This document shows, piece by piece, positions 1-12,462 of a stretch of DNA of 64,000 nt. This stretch comes from Medicago truncatula (lineage: Eukaryota; Streptophyta; Magnoliopsida; Fabales; Fabaceae), in contig NC_053045.1 of the NCBI RefSeq assembly GCF_003473485.1, positions 3,932,501 to 3,996,500 on the forward strand, read 5' to 3'. The first letter of the stretch is position 1. Each line of letters opens with the position of its first letter. Under the pieces are notes generated by a model. The model made no database searches. It saw only the letters and a program-made list of their open reading frames with translations, and was not told where the DNA came from. Made by a program: the position numbers and the translations under genes.

Positions 1-296
1 TCCCTTTCTCTCTGACCTATCGACAGCCGCCGCTCAAAAACCTCAGCAAACGCTCCTCCCTTTTCCAATCTCAGCCACCACGATGTAGATTTAGGAGATG
101 GTGGTGCGAGGAGAGCTTTTCTCCGCACCACCGTCACACCCTTCCTCCTTTGGCGCTCCCTTCGTCTTTCGTGTTCGTCGATTCCTTCGTTGTTTGCAGG
201 TTTGATGGTTGGTTCCTTGCCGGAGGTTAGGGTTGTGTTGGTTCATTCATATCAACGGTGTCAACTTCGTCGTTTGCAGGTTTGATCGTTGGTTTT
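1..296. other. Unassigned GC-richer sequence left of a solo LTR
   Basis: No convincing gene is visible. The stretch is less AT-rich than most of the window. It contains two near-identical copies of a short phrase (GTTTGCAGGTTTGATSGTTGG, about positions 194-216 and 272-293). The same sequence type resumes beyond the solo LTR at 1515, so both sides belong to one older unit. It may be part of an old retroelement or a decayed exon; I cannot decide. Confidence 0.4.
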
Positions 297-1514
297 TGAT
301 GATGTTGCATCAACACTAGCTTTTAGTTATGTTTTGTCATTTTTAGGACATTAAGAGAGTCAACTATTTGTAAATCATGGTGAAATCAGATCAAAACAGG
401 AACAGGAGCTCAAAAGACGGAACTGAGAAAAAGATGGAAAATTCCTAAGAATATAGAATCGTGCCACGATGAAGCTGGTTCGTGGCACGATAAGTGAACG
501 TGGGACAAAGGTTCAGCACTGGAAATTTCGTGGCACGAAGCAAATCGCAACGTGCCACGATGCTAGGTTTTGTCTGCTGCCACGTAGGATTAATGATGCT
601 ATCGTGCCACGATTGGATCGTATCGTGGCACGATGATGGGCTTTCTGGAACTCGTAAAATCTTTCTATATAAGGCTAGATGCGGCCACGGATTAGGGTTC
701 GCTTGGGAAGTACGATTTTGAGCATAGAGGACATCAGAAGACCGAAGGACAAGCCCTAAATCTCATACCAACTCATAGTTGGTCCCGATTATGTATGTTC
801 ACTGTCAATTATGTTATTAATCGTAAAACCATGAGTAGCTAAACTCTCGGTATGATTGAGCCATGATGAACCGTTGTAATATATGAATTAGTAGTTGATA
901 CTCTCTTATTTAATAATATTATTCAGTCTTTATTCAGAATTATTTGTGTTCATTGCTTTTCATATAATTGCTCGGATAACTATTAACCCTAGCTTCTTGA
1001 ATTATATGAATTGATATTAGGAATTGAATGACTATTAACCCTAGCTTTTAATCCTGAATTAGTAATTCTGTTTGATTCAACATAGGAACCTAGAGATAGG
1101 AAATTGAGAATCATGACATATGAATTAACGTTATTTATCGCTTCCGCAGTTATTCAATCGGTTTAAGAGATTAAAAGGTTATAACTTAGGAAAGGGTTTT
1201 GATTCAAGAGATTGATCAAAACCAATTTGTTAATTCGTCGTAAAGAATGAATAGTAATAAGTAAATAAGGGAGGTAATTACTCATATAGAACAGTAGGGG
1301 ATTCATCGGCTTAATCATTCTTCTCAATCATCTTTGCAAACAATCTTTATTTGCTTTTTGTATACGAAAAATCATCTTCCTAGGGCAATCAATATGACTT
1401 TTACATATCCTAAATTAATAACGTACCTGCTATAATTGGAATTAATACAGTCCTTGTGGAACGATATTTATTACTACTTCGATAGTTATTGGTACACTTG
1501 CCAATTATCTATCA
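297..1514 (+). mobile_element. Solo LTR, probably Ty3/gypsy, with exact 5-bp target duplication
   Basis: The unit begins TGATGATGTTGC and ends TTATCTATCA (TG...CA), and is flanked on both sides by GTTTT (292-296 and 1515-1519). That is the signature of an integrated LTR reduced to a single copy by LTR-LTR recombination. Length is 1218 bp. A TATATAAGG box lies near 665. The end (ACTACTTCGATAG...GGTACACTTGCC) resembles the ends of plant gypsy LTRs. Four copies or near-copies of the palindrome ATCGTGNCACGAT lie at 458-634, upstream of the TATA box. No internal gag or pol sequence remains. Confidence 0.8.
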
Positions 1515-2345
1515 GTTTTGAATCTGGGAAGTCTGACGCCGCCTTTCTTACGGTCGTTGTTGGCTCTTTTACAGGTTTGTTTGCGACTCATAGCCAGCTC
1601 TTGTTCGTGGGTCAGACCGGTTATGTTCTATGGTCAGTTTTGTATCGTTCCAGATCTGGGTTTGAAGTTGTAAGTCAAATCCGGATCATTCTGGGTTTGA
1701 ATTGTTTTATTGTGCCTCATCTTTGGTTGTCATTTTTGCTTAGCTTCTCCAGCTAGAGTTAAGTGGGTTTGATTGGTGTATCACTTTATTGGATTTTTGT
1801 CTTCCTGTTTCTGTCCGGATTTGTTGAAATATGCAGGGTTCAAAGCTTCTGTTTTTGTGAACATCATGCCAGAGAATATGGGGTGGTGCTTATCCGCTTG
1901 AATTGGGACTGAATGGCTCGAAATGGCCATGTATTCGTTGTTTGTCACAACAACGAATTGTTGGCATGTAAAATTGTTACCGTGTTGGCGGTTAAGTTTA
2001 TTCGCCATTATCACAAAGAATCCAAGACCAATGTGATATCCTCGGTTTTCACTATGTTCAACTTGGACCGTGCGACTCGAAAGAGTCATTTAGCTTGCTG
2101 CTGACACTTGTTGCGGGAGTTGATGGTACTTGGATACTCTTCCGTGTTGACAGACGTCCATTAACCATATTGTAGACCTCTAATTAGTTTTAGGATTAAA
2201 TAGAGGCGGATCCACTTGTGTTGTTTTATATTTTTGTATTACCCGTTTGTGTTGAACTACACTTTTATGTGGTTTTACTAGGTTAGATTTTATGTCCCCC
2301 CCGGTTTTTTATTGTATTTTCCCTTGTTTTAATAATATATATGAG
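1515..2345. other. Unassigned sequence right of the solo LTR
   Basis: This continues the sequence interrupted at 297. It ends in a T-rich tail with TTGTATTTTCCCTTGTTTTA and AATATATATGAGC, which resembles the 3' end of a plant LINE transcript or a decayed gene 3' UTR. Short open frames are present on both strands, but none has recognisable motifs. I do not call a gene. Confidence 0.35.
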
Positions 2346-3432
2346 CATTTAACAAATTAGAGAGTAGTTGAGATATCATCTATTCTCTTTGATGTCATTA
2401 TGTTATTAACTTAGCAAAAAAAAAAAAAATTAAGGTTTTTTATGCCACGTGTCACTTCCACGTTTATTCGCAATATTTTTATTATTTTTCTAATTTTTCG
2501 AAGCCAATATTTAATTTGACATAAATATCTCAACAAACTTTTGATCTTATCTATTAAATATTTTACTTAACTTTTTCATTTTTTTTTGAAGAAACTTAAC
2601 TTTTTCATTGAATTCCTAATATTTTATGTAAAAGAAATATCTCAACAGAAATAACACAAATTCCTAAAAGTTAATTTTATTCTATATGTGTTAATATTTT
2701 TACTAAATCCAATTAATTTTATCTGTATGTGCATCTATAAATTTACGAGTATTTATAATATGATATATTTTATTATATTTGTGTTTATTTATTAAGATAT
2801 TCATCCTATACTAATTCGTGATAAATTTTATTCGCGGATATCATACATATAATTTTTTTATCTTCTTGAATATGTCTAACCCGAATAACGCCGGGTAAAT
2901 ACAATAGTTGATTTAAAAAACAAAGACCAAAATTTATGACGAAATGTTTTTAAAAATATTTACATAGATCATAAATCTTTTTAACCATTTTATTAAAACG
3001 TATAACAGTCCACCATCAGATTTTCTTTTGAAAGATCCATCATATTTTTTTTAATCTCATATTTGATGATTTTTTTTTTATAGTAGGAGTTTGAACTCCA
3101 AATCTTACATATTTTATGCATTTTGACGATTAAAACCATTTTGTGCGATTCCTTTTTACATGGGCAAGTCATGATTTTAATTTACAAGTTCCCTTTAATC
3201 TATCGTAGGAAAAGTGGAAAAACAAGGTTCTAGCTTCTTTCTTTGTTTTTTTTTAAGTGAAAAAGCTTCTAGGGACAAAACAAAAAGAAACTTCTCTTAA
3301 AAAAAAGAAAAAACAAAAAGAAACTTTAGGACCCACATTTTGACAGAAAGTCAGAATTTGTGCATCGGACTCTTACCAAAAAAAAGTTCGTTCAAGCCTA
3401 TGGATTAGAGAAATTTGTTGAATGTTTTGGGA

Positions 3433-3472
<40 letters not shown>

Positions 3473-3776
3473 GTTTAAACGAGTATTGTACTTTTTTTAT
3501 TGCGCTAATACGTATAAATTAGAAAGAATAGTTTTCATAAAAATTTTAGTTAAAATTATTTTGATTTTAATTAAAATTAAAATTATAGATAATAAATAAA
3601 TATTTTGCATTTTCATACTGTAACAAACGATACTTATCTTTTTGAATATTATAATAGTCTCTTCCACAAAAATGTAAAAAAAATAAGAATTTATATTATA
3701 TTTATGACAATAAAAAGATATTTAAAATATTATAACATTCTCTGTATATTGTAACAAATATAACAAGCGAAGGGGT
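2346..3776. other. AT-rich intergenic DNA without a gene
   Basis: Nothing coding is seen. It contains a 16-bp direct repeat around a 13-bp T-rich filler (2565-2609), a decayed SINE-like stretch on the minus strand (about 3065-3140, with GAACTCCAAATC in the box-B position) and the ATT microsatellite at 3434-3470. Confidence 0.6.
3434..3470. repeat. (ATT)n microsatellite, about 12 units
   Basis: There are uninterrupted ATT trinucleotides over about 37 bp. It is read in one frame as a leucine run inside a short spurious open frame. Confidence 0.95.
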
Positions 3777-4270
3777 GGTTTGAGAACTTGTGCTCGAAGG
3801 TGGGGAATTGGGTAGATACATTTTTTAAGACGGACAAGTTGGTGGGGGATGAAGCTTTTAGTGTCATATTTCAGCGTCTTATTTAGTTGTCGGATCATAA
3901 GTGGTTATCAGTTGCGGAAATAGCGAGGTTAGGGTGGGGGGATGGTGGCGATGCTTGGTGTTGGAGGAGGAGTTTGAGGGCATGGGTGGAGGAATTATTA
4001 ATTGAGTGTAGGGTTCTTCTTCTTGATGTATCTTTGCAAGTTGGTCTATCAGATTGATGGATTTGATTTTCTAAGTATGATGGTGGGTACACTATGCGAG
4101 GCGTGTATATACTACTTACCAAGGAGACTCCTGATCAGGAGGTAACTGTTCCAGATTTCATTTGGCATCGCTATATCCCTTAGAATGTGTCTTTGTTCGT
4201 GTGGAGATTATTGCGTAATAGAGTTCCTACTAAGGACAAACTCTTCAAATGTCGCACTATTTCACAGAAT
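3777..4270 (+). mobile_element. LINE (L1-like) 3' coding fragment, first part
   Basis: The conceptual reading in shifting frames resembles the C-terminal part of plant L1 polyproteins: a WSVRGVYxxL-like segment, then VSLFVWRLLRNRVPTKDKLF (about 4185-4250), the usual start of the reverse-transcriptase zinc-binding (zf-RVT) region. The fragment lacks the endonuclease and reverse transcriptase and has several frame breaks. It continues after a MITE insertion, at 4808. Confidence 0.75.
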
Positions 4271-4807
4271 AGGCATGGCAATGGGGCGGGGTGGGGACGG
4301 GTTTTACCTTCTCCATCCCCATACCATATTCTCATATATTTACCCGTTACCCTACCCATACCTAACGAGGATGAGAAATCGAACCCCACCCCCATCCCCG
4401 TACCCGTAGTGAATTATTTTTTAATAATTTTTTTTTCCAACCCTAATGACAATTTTGTAAAGCATTAAGTTCCCTTTAACATTTCCTTAACATAATGATT
4501 TGATTGCTCCTTTAAAAATCAAATGCAATTTTTATAATATGGAGATTATTAAACCAAATAACATAACATGATCTAGGGTTGTGTTTCTATTTATATAAAA
4601 AGGGGTAAAAAAATATAATTTTTTACATTTGGGACGGGGTATGGGTTCGGGATGGGTACATATAACCTCGTTACCCGTCCCATACCCGTGTTTTGAAATT
4701 GGGAAAAACCCTAACCCACACCTAAACCAAGTCAAAGCGGAAAAAATCCGTCAAATCGGAGTGTGTTTGGGTGGGTACCTATAAGAACGGGTATTGTTAC
4801 CATGTCT
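4271..4807. mobile_element. MITE of the GGCATGGCAATGGGG type inserted in a LINE fragment
   Basis: The segment starts AGGCATGGCAAT and ends ATTGTTACCATGTCT, an imperfect terminal inverted repeat. Interior ends are rich in GGGGCGGG and ACCCGTxCCC blocks typical of a widespread plant hAT-like non-autonomous family. It splits the LINE reading at the zf-RVT region. A clean target duplication is not visible, so the exact edges are uncertain by a few bases. Confidence 0.65.
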
Positions 4808-4975
4808 AAGGATGATCAACTTTGTGTTAGTGGGTGCAGCCATCTAGAGACTGCGACTCACCTTTTTTTTGGATTGTCCTTGGTTCCTTATGGTATGATG
4901 TGGGCCAATGGTTAGGCATTGCTTAAGTTTATCTTCAAAAAATTTCGGATCACTTATTACAGTTTGGTAATATTG
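4808..4975 (+). mobile_element. LINE fragment, continuation after the MITE
   Basis: This reads as CVSGCSHLETATHLF followed by a W-rich stretch, the cysteine/histidine part of the zf-RVT domain that should directly follow the piece ending at 4270. It fades into non-coding AT-rich DNA near 4975. Confidence 0.7.
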
Positions 4976-5934
4976 TCTGCATTTTATAATAATAGACAAA
5001 TTGATTATTAAGGTTGGAGAATAGAGTTTGCATACTATTCTCTATTTTATAATTGATAGATAGATAACAAAAAATTAATCTCCAAATACTTGAGAGATAC
5101 TTTGATTCACACAATTATTTATCATTAAACATAAGACATGTTGATGATTTTACCCACCCAAACATCATACTAAAATTTCCTAAAGCAAATCCTTAAGGAT
5201 CTATCCTATTAGATTAGATGAGATTAGAAAACTATAACATGATAACAACAAGTAGTATTAGTTAAAGTACATGCCTGGGAAAAGCAGCCCTTAGATTCAA
5301 AAAATTACTACGATAATCTTTTCCTTTTTGTACCTTTCTTTGATTAAATATACCAGAATCACTTTTGACTTACTCACTAGCATCATTCCATTAAATATCC
5401 TTTAATCATCAACCTTTCAAAAGACCTTAGGTGTTCTAATTCTCTTTTCCCTTCAAAAAAAAAAAAAAGGTGTTCTAATTCTCTTTAGCTATCTTTTAAT
5501 TGTTTTTTAATTGTTCTATAGTGCTTTTTCTAGCTGAGATAGAAAACTCATCCATCCATCCCAGCTTGGATTACAAATATAGTAATAAAAACTCCCTTTT
5601 AAATTTTAAACAATAAAGTCACTGTAGATAGTTAGCATTCTTTTAGATTATACCTTTTTAGCATATAATAAAAACAAAATATAAAAGCAAAAGAAAATAC
5701 ACTCACACAAAATGATGCACATGGCACATGAAACTTTTCAGCAAATTAATATTTATTTTTCTTAGTATTTGTTTTTTCAGTTCTTATAATATATCACATT
5801 AGTTATGTTCAGATTTTTGAAGTGACAAAACTGCATCCTAGGTCATTCAATTTAAAATTTTAAATAAGTTACTATTTACTTTATTGTATTTAAATAATCA
5901 TTTATGTTTAAAAATATTTAAATCTTTCAACCCA
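4976..5934. other. AT-rich intergenic DNA
   Basis: No gene is seen. The notable item is a perfect 18-bp direct repeat (GGTGTTCTAATTCTCTTT at 5430-5447 and 5469-5486) around a 21-bp filler ending in 14 A residues. Confidence 0.6.
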
Positions 5935-6529
5935 CCTTAATTTTTAGTTTAATTCTAATACAAGTTTGTGTACATAATTATTGAATGCTATTCCACCACT
6001 TAGCACAACAATTATTCAACCTTCATTTACAAAGAGATACAATAGGTCATAAGAAATTAGCTTCAATAAGTTATTCAAGAACAAAATCTAATTTTTACCC
6101 TTTTTTTCAATCTCTTTCAAAGAAACAGAGACTCAATGATTTTATACATCCAATGCGTTTACAACTGTTTCTCAACCCAAAAGAACCTCTCAAGAGAACC
6201 TCACCAAAGACCGTCAACACTAAAGTTATCTCATTTGATTTTCTAAGTTTCTCTCTCTTGAAATGTACTCAAAACATGAAGAATGAAGTCTTAAATAATG
6301 CACATGTCCCGTCAAAATCGTGCCTCGATTTACACACATTTTGCCACGATTTCACGTTAGTACACAATACAATACTAACGAAAATCGTGTCACGATTTTA
6401 TCCCTTCGAGCCACAATTTTCGTCGAGTCAAAACCTCCAAAACCTTAACCAAATCATGCCATGATTTCTCCAAATCGAAACACAATTTTTGCCAAACTTC
6501 AATTATCAATTTTGAGTTAGTTCTCAACA
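5935..6529 (-). mobile_element. Decayed copia-type LTR relic
   Basis: On the minus strand the unit begins TGTTGAGAACTAACTC at 6529. It shares an order of phrases with the LTR at 49045-49787: repeated ATCGTGNCACGAT-like motifs (one perfect copy at 6384-6396), then a reading around AGAGGTTCTTTTGGGTTGAG and an AGATTTTGTTCTTG stretch. The far edge is not clearly defined. No internal region is attached, so it is a solo or truncated LTR of some age. Confidence 0.55.
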
Positions 6530-9500
6530 ATATTTGTATTTAACCACGTAACAACTCTGTCCAATTTTCTTGTTTTACTATCAAATACAGCAAGTAACCA
6601 AGGAGTGGCAGAAAAGAAAAGTCATATATTAATAGAAGTAAAGAGTGTACAACCGTATAAAATAGAATTCTTGTGACCTGAAAAGAGTATCCCTTAATTT
6701 AAGCAAAATTGAGACATTCTTTTCAAGATTCTTCCATGACAATTTTATTTTGTCCCTACCATAACAACTAAGATCAGAATCACATGAGAAGTACAGCTTA
6801 TGGAGGATCAAAGATACAAGTATCTGGACTTTTACAAAAGCAAACAAATTTGAATTTATTGAGTTGTGATGCCTTTTGATTTTGCTTGGAAGATGTGGAA
6901 CATTAAAGTTAGCTAGCTAGGATCAATCTACAATTATTGGGGCTTGCTATAAGGCTAGACTATATTATTGAGTAAATGTATTCACACAACCACACGGTTA
7001 ATAATTTGAATCATCGGATTTCTATTGGATAGTCCGCACTACTAGAAACTCTTTATTTTCCTATGAAATTTCATGCAAACTTCGTTGAAAATTCGCAGGA
7101 AACTTACCTTGGGTAAATATTTTGATTTTGATTTTAGACCTTCTATAAACTAATTAATATATATATATTTTATAAGCAAAAAATCACCTTTTAAGTTTAT
7201 TAAATAAATGATGTATCTGGTCTATATATAGACTACATGCATCATTTATTGAATGAACCTAAAAAGTCAACTTTTGCTTATATTAGTGACCGGAGGAAGG
7301 ATGTAACAGTGTCGATGACTTATATTTTTATCATCAGCTTTGTCGACGTGTCTCTTCATGTCAGATGTATGTGTCGAAGTCCGAGCTTCATAGCTCATGA
7401 ACACGTGTTTAAATGGATTTGAATTTCTTTAGTTTAAGAAATCAATTGTCACAATCAAGCAATTTATTCTATTCGATCAAGACCGGATGATTGATCACAT
7501 CTAAATTTGTTTAGTTTTAATATGATTTACCAAATGTAAATGTGGATCATAATTAATCATGATAATGATGTTCTAGATTGCTTGATCGTGATAACCGTAT
7601 AATTCATTTGTCTGTCAGATGAATTTGGATCAATTTTTAATCAAATATCTATCGAATGAACTTGTTAAAAATCTCCTGTTGAGCGATAAAATGTGTTCAA
7701 AATAGCTTTCCCGTGATAATAAATGTACATATGTAAGAGTAATTTAAAAATCGATTTTATGAGATTGTGCTAGACTAACCATATATTTCAAAGAAATGAT
7801 AAAAAAAACATAGACCAAATTAAAAGTAAACAAAAAGTGATGTGCGTAATCACCTCATGGACAAAACTTATATGTTGTTTCATAAGTGCTATTTTAGCTT
7901 TTCATAAATTATAAGGACTTAGCTTCTTAAAAAAAAAAAAAAAAAAAAGGACTTAGCTTCTTTTTTTGTCAAGCAAAAGACTTAATTTGTGTATTAGTAT
8001 AATTTTTTTTATATGCATGCATTTTTTTGGTGTAATTACATATGAAAATGTGTTTTCTCATTATTTAATAAGTTAACATTACACAACTAATTCATGAGTA
8101 AAATACAATGACAATACATCATTAGATATATATGTAGAAAAAACTGTATAAATTAAACCCAAATTTTAATATGTCACACGAGAATTTTTTTTTGAGAGCG
8201 GTAAAATAAGTGCAATGAACTACGTTTGAATTTTTTCCTAATGTGAATTGCTAACTGGAAGAAATGTACCATCTAATAATTTATTTTATTGAGTAATTAA
8301 TTTTCTATTAAGGAAACGAATTTCCTATAAAAAAAACTGATGTATCTATGCCTTCTTCTCTTGTCGTTTTCTTCCTTAAAATCAGACCAAGAGTTTTGTC
8401 AACATGTTATCCTTCAACTGGAGTTTTCATATTTTGAGCAATTTTGAGGGCAATCAAACAACAAAGTCAAAAGATGTGGGGGAGTGTGTTAACACACTTG
8501 TCATTGTCATAGCAATTGGGGACTGAAAATTACTTTTCTCATTTTTAAAATTTTTCAGACACATTTAAGATCGGTGCAATCATTTTTTAAGTTGGTTCAA
8601 CCGATTTTAAAAATGACTAACTCAAACAGAAAAATGTTGAATACGAGTTAACTTCTGTAAAATTAAAAAATGAATAATTTTAAAAAAGAGAAGAGCAATT
8701 TTCCAACATTTGTTCAATTCAAATATAAATCCAAATTTCAGAAAGGTCAATTTTAGATGGACGATCCACCACGATTTCAAACATTTTTTGGTGGTGAAAA
8801 ATCATTGGAAGATGTATGTGTGTTATACTTTCATACTACTTTAATTAAGCATGGTATCAACAATACTCATATATTGACATAAATATCAATACCAATTAAT
8901 TTCCAACTGAGATAATTTTAATTCCATCAAATTATTATTATTTCACCAAATTTAATCCAATTATTTTAAACAAGCCAAAAACGCCATATATACTGTATAT
9001 CGTCTGGTCTAGTATCCAACAAAGTCTATAAGACTTTTTTATTTATTTATTTATTTATTTTTTTATGCAAGAAAGTCTATAAGACTTATGTTAATTGACA
9101 ATGCCGATGTTGTTAGATTCATTTTTTCTAATCAGGTTTAAATCCGAGACCCAACAATTGAATGTGTGAATTTCAATTGGTTTGTTATTTTATTTACAGA
9201 AAAAGGGTATCCAACAAAGATATACTTTTAGATTTTTTGCTCAAGATCAAATGTACTTATTAAGGAAATTTCTCGTTAGACTTCTCAAATTACTCATAAG
9301 CTTCCTCGAACGGTACTTAAATGTTGATCCATTCTCCAACGTCAGTTAAGTGCCATTTGACACTTTTGAGAGCGGTTCATTCATTTTTTAAATCAGTATA
9401 ACCAATTTAAAAAGTCTTCTAAAACAACAGTTAAAAGTATTTTGGTATTTTCACGGTAGCTGAGAGTAAAAATGAAAGCCTAAAGAGCAATTCTCACTTT

Positions 9501-9904
9501 TTAAAACCATAATATTGGACTATAAACGCTTACCTTACGTCAAAGCCCAAATATTCAAGCAACAAGCCCGTTGGAATATATATACAAAAATTGTTCTTCT
9601 CCCTTTCAAAATTGCTCAATCCCTTAATTATGTTCAACATGAGTTAACTCACGTTCGGCTTTTTCAACGTAAGTTAATTCACAATGAACATTTTTTAACG
9701 TGAGTTAACTCACATAGACATGCAAATGAGCAAAAATAAAAGGGAGAAAAGAAATTTCCTATATATGCCCCATGAAAAACTTCAAACTACGTGAAATTCT
9801 TTTCCTACTTCCAACATTGTAAAATCCGGATAGTAAAATAAATCTATTTCACTCATAAACTTTAGAATCCAAACGTGACCTATACATGGTTTGAATCGCT
9901 CTTG
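6530..9904. other. Long AT-rich intergenic stretch without a gene
   Basis: No open frame with recognisable motifs is seen on either strand. Two micro-insertion structures are present: a 14-bp direct repeat flanking 20 A residues (7915-7962), and a 16-bp direct repeat flanking a TTTA-rich 35-bp filler (9021-9087). Three imperfect copies of the palindrome GAGTTAACTC lie at 9638-9715. Confidence 0.6.
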
Positions 9905-10030
9905 TAGTTTTTCTTCTTCAAAAAGCTAAATTAATCCACTTAAACTGGCATCAGAGAGAATCGAATCTAAGATCTTGAGGAGGAACACACTCTTAGATCC
10001 CAAGTCAATATCACCAGACCAACCGAAGTT
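9905..10030 (-). repeat. Old SINE-like repeat (second family)
   Basis: It matches by eye the better-preserved copy at 52245-52353: shared phrases are AGCTAAATTAxTCC, CxAAGTCAATAxCACCAGACCA and a TCGAATCTAAGA box-B-like stretch. On the minus strand the order is a tRNA-like head, a box B-like motif, then an A-rich end. Edges are approximate and no target duplication is evident. Confidence 0.45.
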
Positions 10031-10717
10031 GATTCAGGATTTTTAACGAATTTGAGTAAAATATTTTTGTTGCAGGATTTTGAGTAAAATATTTTTGTTA
10101 CATTTAAATTTAGAGTAAAATATTTTAACCGCAGTGGGTTAAGGATTTTTAGCAAATTCAATTATGCAGGAAACATTTTGTTGCATGTAACATATTTTTG
10201 TCATAAGGACACACCAATACAAATAGAAAGCACCAGCACAAAAACTAAACCAAACCCACCAACAGACTTATGAAAAGTTGGTTAGGTAACACGATCAAAA
10301 GCATAGCACTCCCACTTCAATACACATGCAACTCATATGCTATGAATTTTTTTATTTATCTATGTTCAGTTGATGCTTGATCGATTATATGACATTGATA
10401 AAAATATGAGTGTTATGTTTTGGCTTGAGCATAATTTACACTATTCTTCTTGCATGGTCTTTAATTTTAAAATTCACAAGATTTTTTATTTTTTTTTATC
10501 CATAAGTACTAGTTTAATTGACAAACGTTAATATTGTTAGGTTAAATATATGCGATGTCTCAAATTTAAACACAAAATCTTTTCTTTATATGTAAATTTT
10601 ATATGCTATTTACCACTCATCTAATAGTAATCTTTTGTTGACCAAAATTTTCTCACAGCTCTATTCCAAAAACAAAACTAAAGTCTTAATATTTCGCCAA
10701 AAACTAAATTTCTATGT
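10031..10717. other. AT-rich intergenic DNA
   Basis: No gene. It contains three short tandem copies of GAGTAAAATATTTTTGTT-like sequence (about 10053-10125) and a decayed SINE-like stretch near 10490-10600. Confidence 0.5.
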
Positions 10718-10726
10718 TTGGGATAT

Positions 10727-11595
10727 GGGAGCCCCTAATATGGACCCCTAAATTAAAGGACCATGGGTGAACCTCAACAAATGATCTGCTGTAGCCGGTC
10801 ATATCTTTTAGGAAAAAAAACACTCATTTTGTCTTCGTCAAATTAAAAAGTAAAACTCATTTCATCTATCGAAATCTTATTGATAGGAAATTTCAAAATA
10901 TTTGATTTTTTTCATTAAAGTAAACTGTAAATCTTAACGAATAATCTTCATAAACTGGAATGTAGGAGGTGATTTGCTGATCTTTCATAAAATATGTCAT
11001 GAGAATGATAATCATTAGAAAAACAATTACTTAAAATTTAGCTAGTGTTGAAAGGAAACTGGAGCTTGAAAAACCATTAGAGTTGAACTTCAACAGATCG
11101 AGACAATCTTATCTTTACTCTTTCTATAATATCTAGTTGATTTTTATTAGAGCTATTTTGTTCGAAAAAAGTGTCAAATCATCGATGAAAACTTAGCCAA
11201 AAGTTAGAACTATTGTTCAACGTTGTTGTTGAATCCAAAAAAGGAACCTTTTGTTCCTAAAACTTATCACGATCCAAATATCCAACAGAGTTGCTACGTT
11301 AATGGGCCACAAGAATTGGTTCAGATTCTGATCAATCGGGAAAATTAGGGACAAGCATTAGAAAGTGAAAAGTTTGAACATTTTTGGAGGAGAGAAAGAG
11401 GGCCTTCAATCCTCATGTATGATAGAGATTAACTAACATGACATAGAAAGAGGGTTTTGAGTGTTTAAAGAAGATGAAAGGATTTTTTTTTTGCATGTAG
11501 CTTTTTATCCTAAAGAACGGTGACAGGCTACAGCAGATCATTTGTTGAGGTTCATCCATGATCCTTTAATTTAGGGGTCCATATTAGGGACTCTC
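10727..11595. mobile_element. Non-autonomous Mutator-like element with perfect 9-bp target duplication
   Basis: The ends are long inverted repeats: the left arm opens GGGAGCCCCTAATATGG and the right arm, read on the other strand, GAGAGTCCCTAATATGG. Similarity continues for about 65 bp (CCCTAAATTAAAGGA, TGAACCTCAACAAATG, ATCTGCTGTAGCC). The 9-bp direct repeat TTGGGATAT flanks it at 10718-10726 and 11596-11604. The 869-bp length and 9-bp duplication fit a MULE-derived element. The roughly 700-bp interior has no transposase reading and may be internally deleted or captured DNA. Confidence 0.85.
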
Positions 11596-11604
11596 TTGGG
11601 ATAT

Positions 11605-12462
11605 TTGCTAAAAAAAATGTTTGAAGTTATTAAGTATCCATGACGTAGTTAGTATAGCAAAATTTTTTGAATTAGAAGAAGGAATTATTATTATTTTTTT
11701 CTTTTGACACCTTCATAGCATTATGTAGTATAGCAATTGAACTGATTTATTTGCTATGAGATTTTACTCCTCAATTGTGACCACATCAATACATCATAGA
11801 TAAAGACGAATCAAAGCTTTTTTGCCATTATGAATGCTCATTTCTTTATATAATGACTAACGAGCTAATTAATGAACACAAAAAGTACAAGAAAATGAAA
11901 TGAAATGTACATTTGAGGTTAGATTATGACATGCATAAAAGAATGAGTTACTATGAGTTATTTATTATACATTTAAAAGTCGAGCAATTCAGGTCCTAAG
12001 TTAGGTAGGTGCACATTTAATAGTAGGACAATTCAAGTAATATAGTAGAACAATTTAACGAGTGGACAACGATGGGTTTCTACAAAAGAAAAACCAAGCT
12101 TCTCAATCAACAAGTCCTCTAACCCTAAAAAACAAGAAAGAAATGGATTTGATGCAAATTATCCATCATTGTATTAATATTAATCTCAACTGATGATGAT
12201 TACCAGACAACTAAAAGCTTTAAGTTTTTTATTTGTCGAACTAAAATTAAAATCGTCTGATCTTCTACCCAACGACTTACATAAAATGACTATAATAACG
12301 TACAAATTATAAAATTTAATAACGACGATAATTCCTTATCTAATAACAATGAACCATAGACATAAACATAGTAAAAGCTAAGACAAACATCTCATAGGTT
12401 TTTTTCATGACAAACACAAATCATGAAATAAACATAACATGAGCAACAACAATAATTAACAA
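11605..12462. other. 3' flank of dirigent copy A, no gene
   Basis: AT-rich. The last 100 bases contain AATAAACATAAC-type sequence that recurs just downstream of the stop codon of several dirigent copies, so it belongs to the duplicated unit and probably to the 3' UTR. No other gene is seen. Confidence 0.5.

Noticed and set aside
494-721. 75-residue open frame inside the first solo LTR
   Set aside because: It lies in the LTR and contains the palindrome motifs; no recognisable domain.
1436-1756. 106-residue open frame across the LTR boundary at 1514
   Set aside because: It spans a transposon edge, so it cannot be an ancestral gene; no motif seen.
5985-6464. 159-residue open frame on the plus strand
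   Set aside because: It lies within the minus-strand LTR relic and its wording follows the LTR repeats rather than any protein family.
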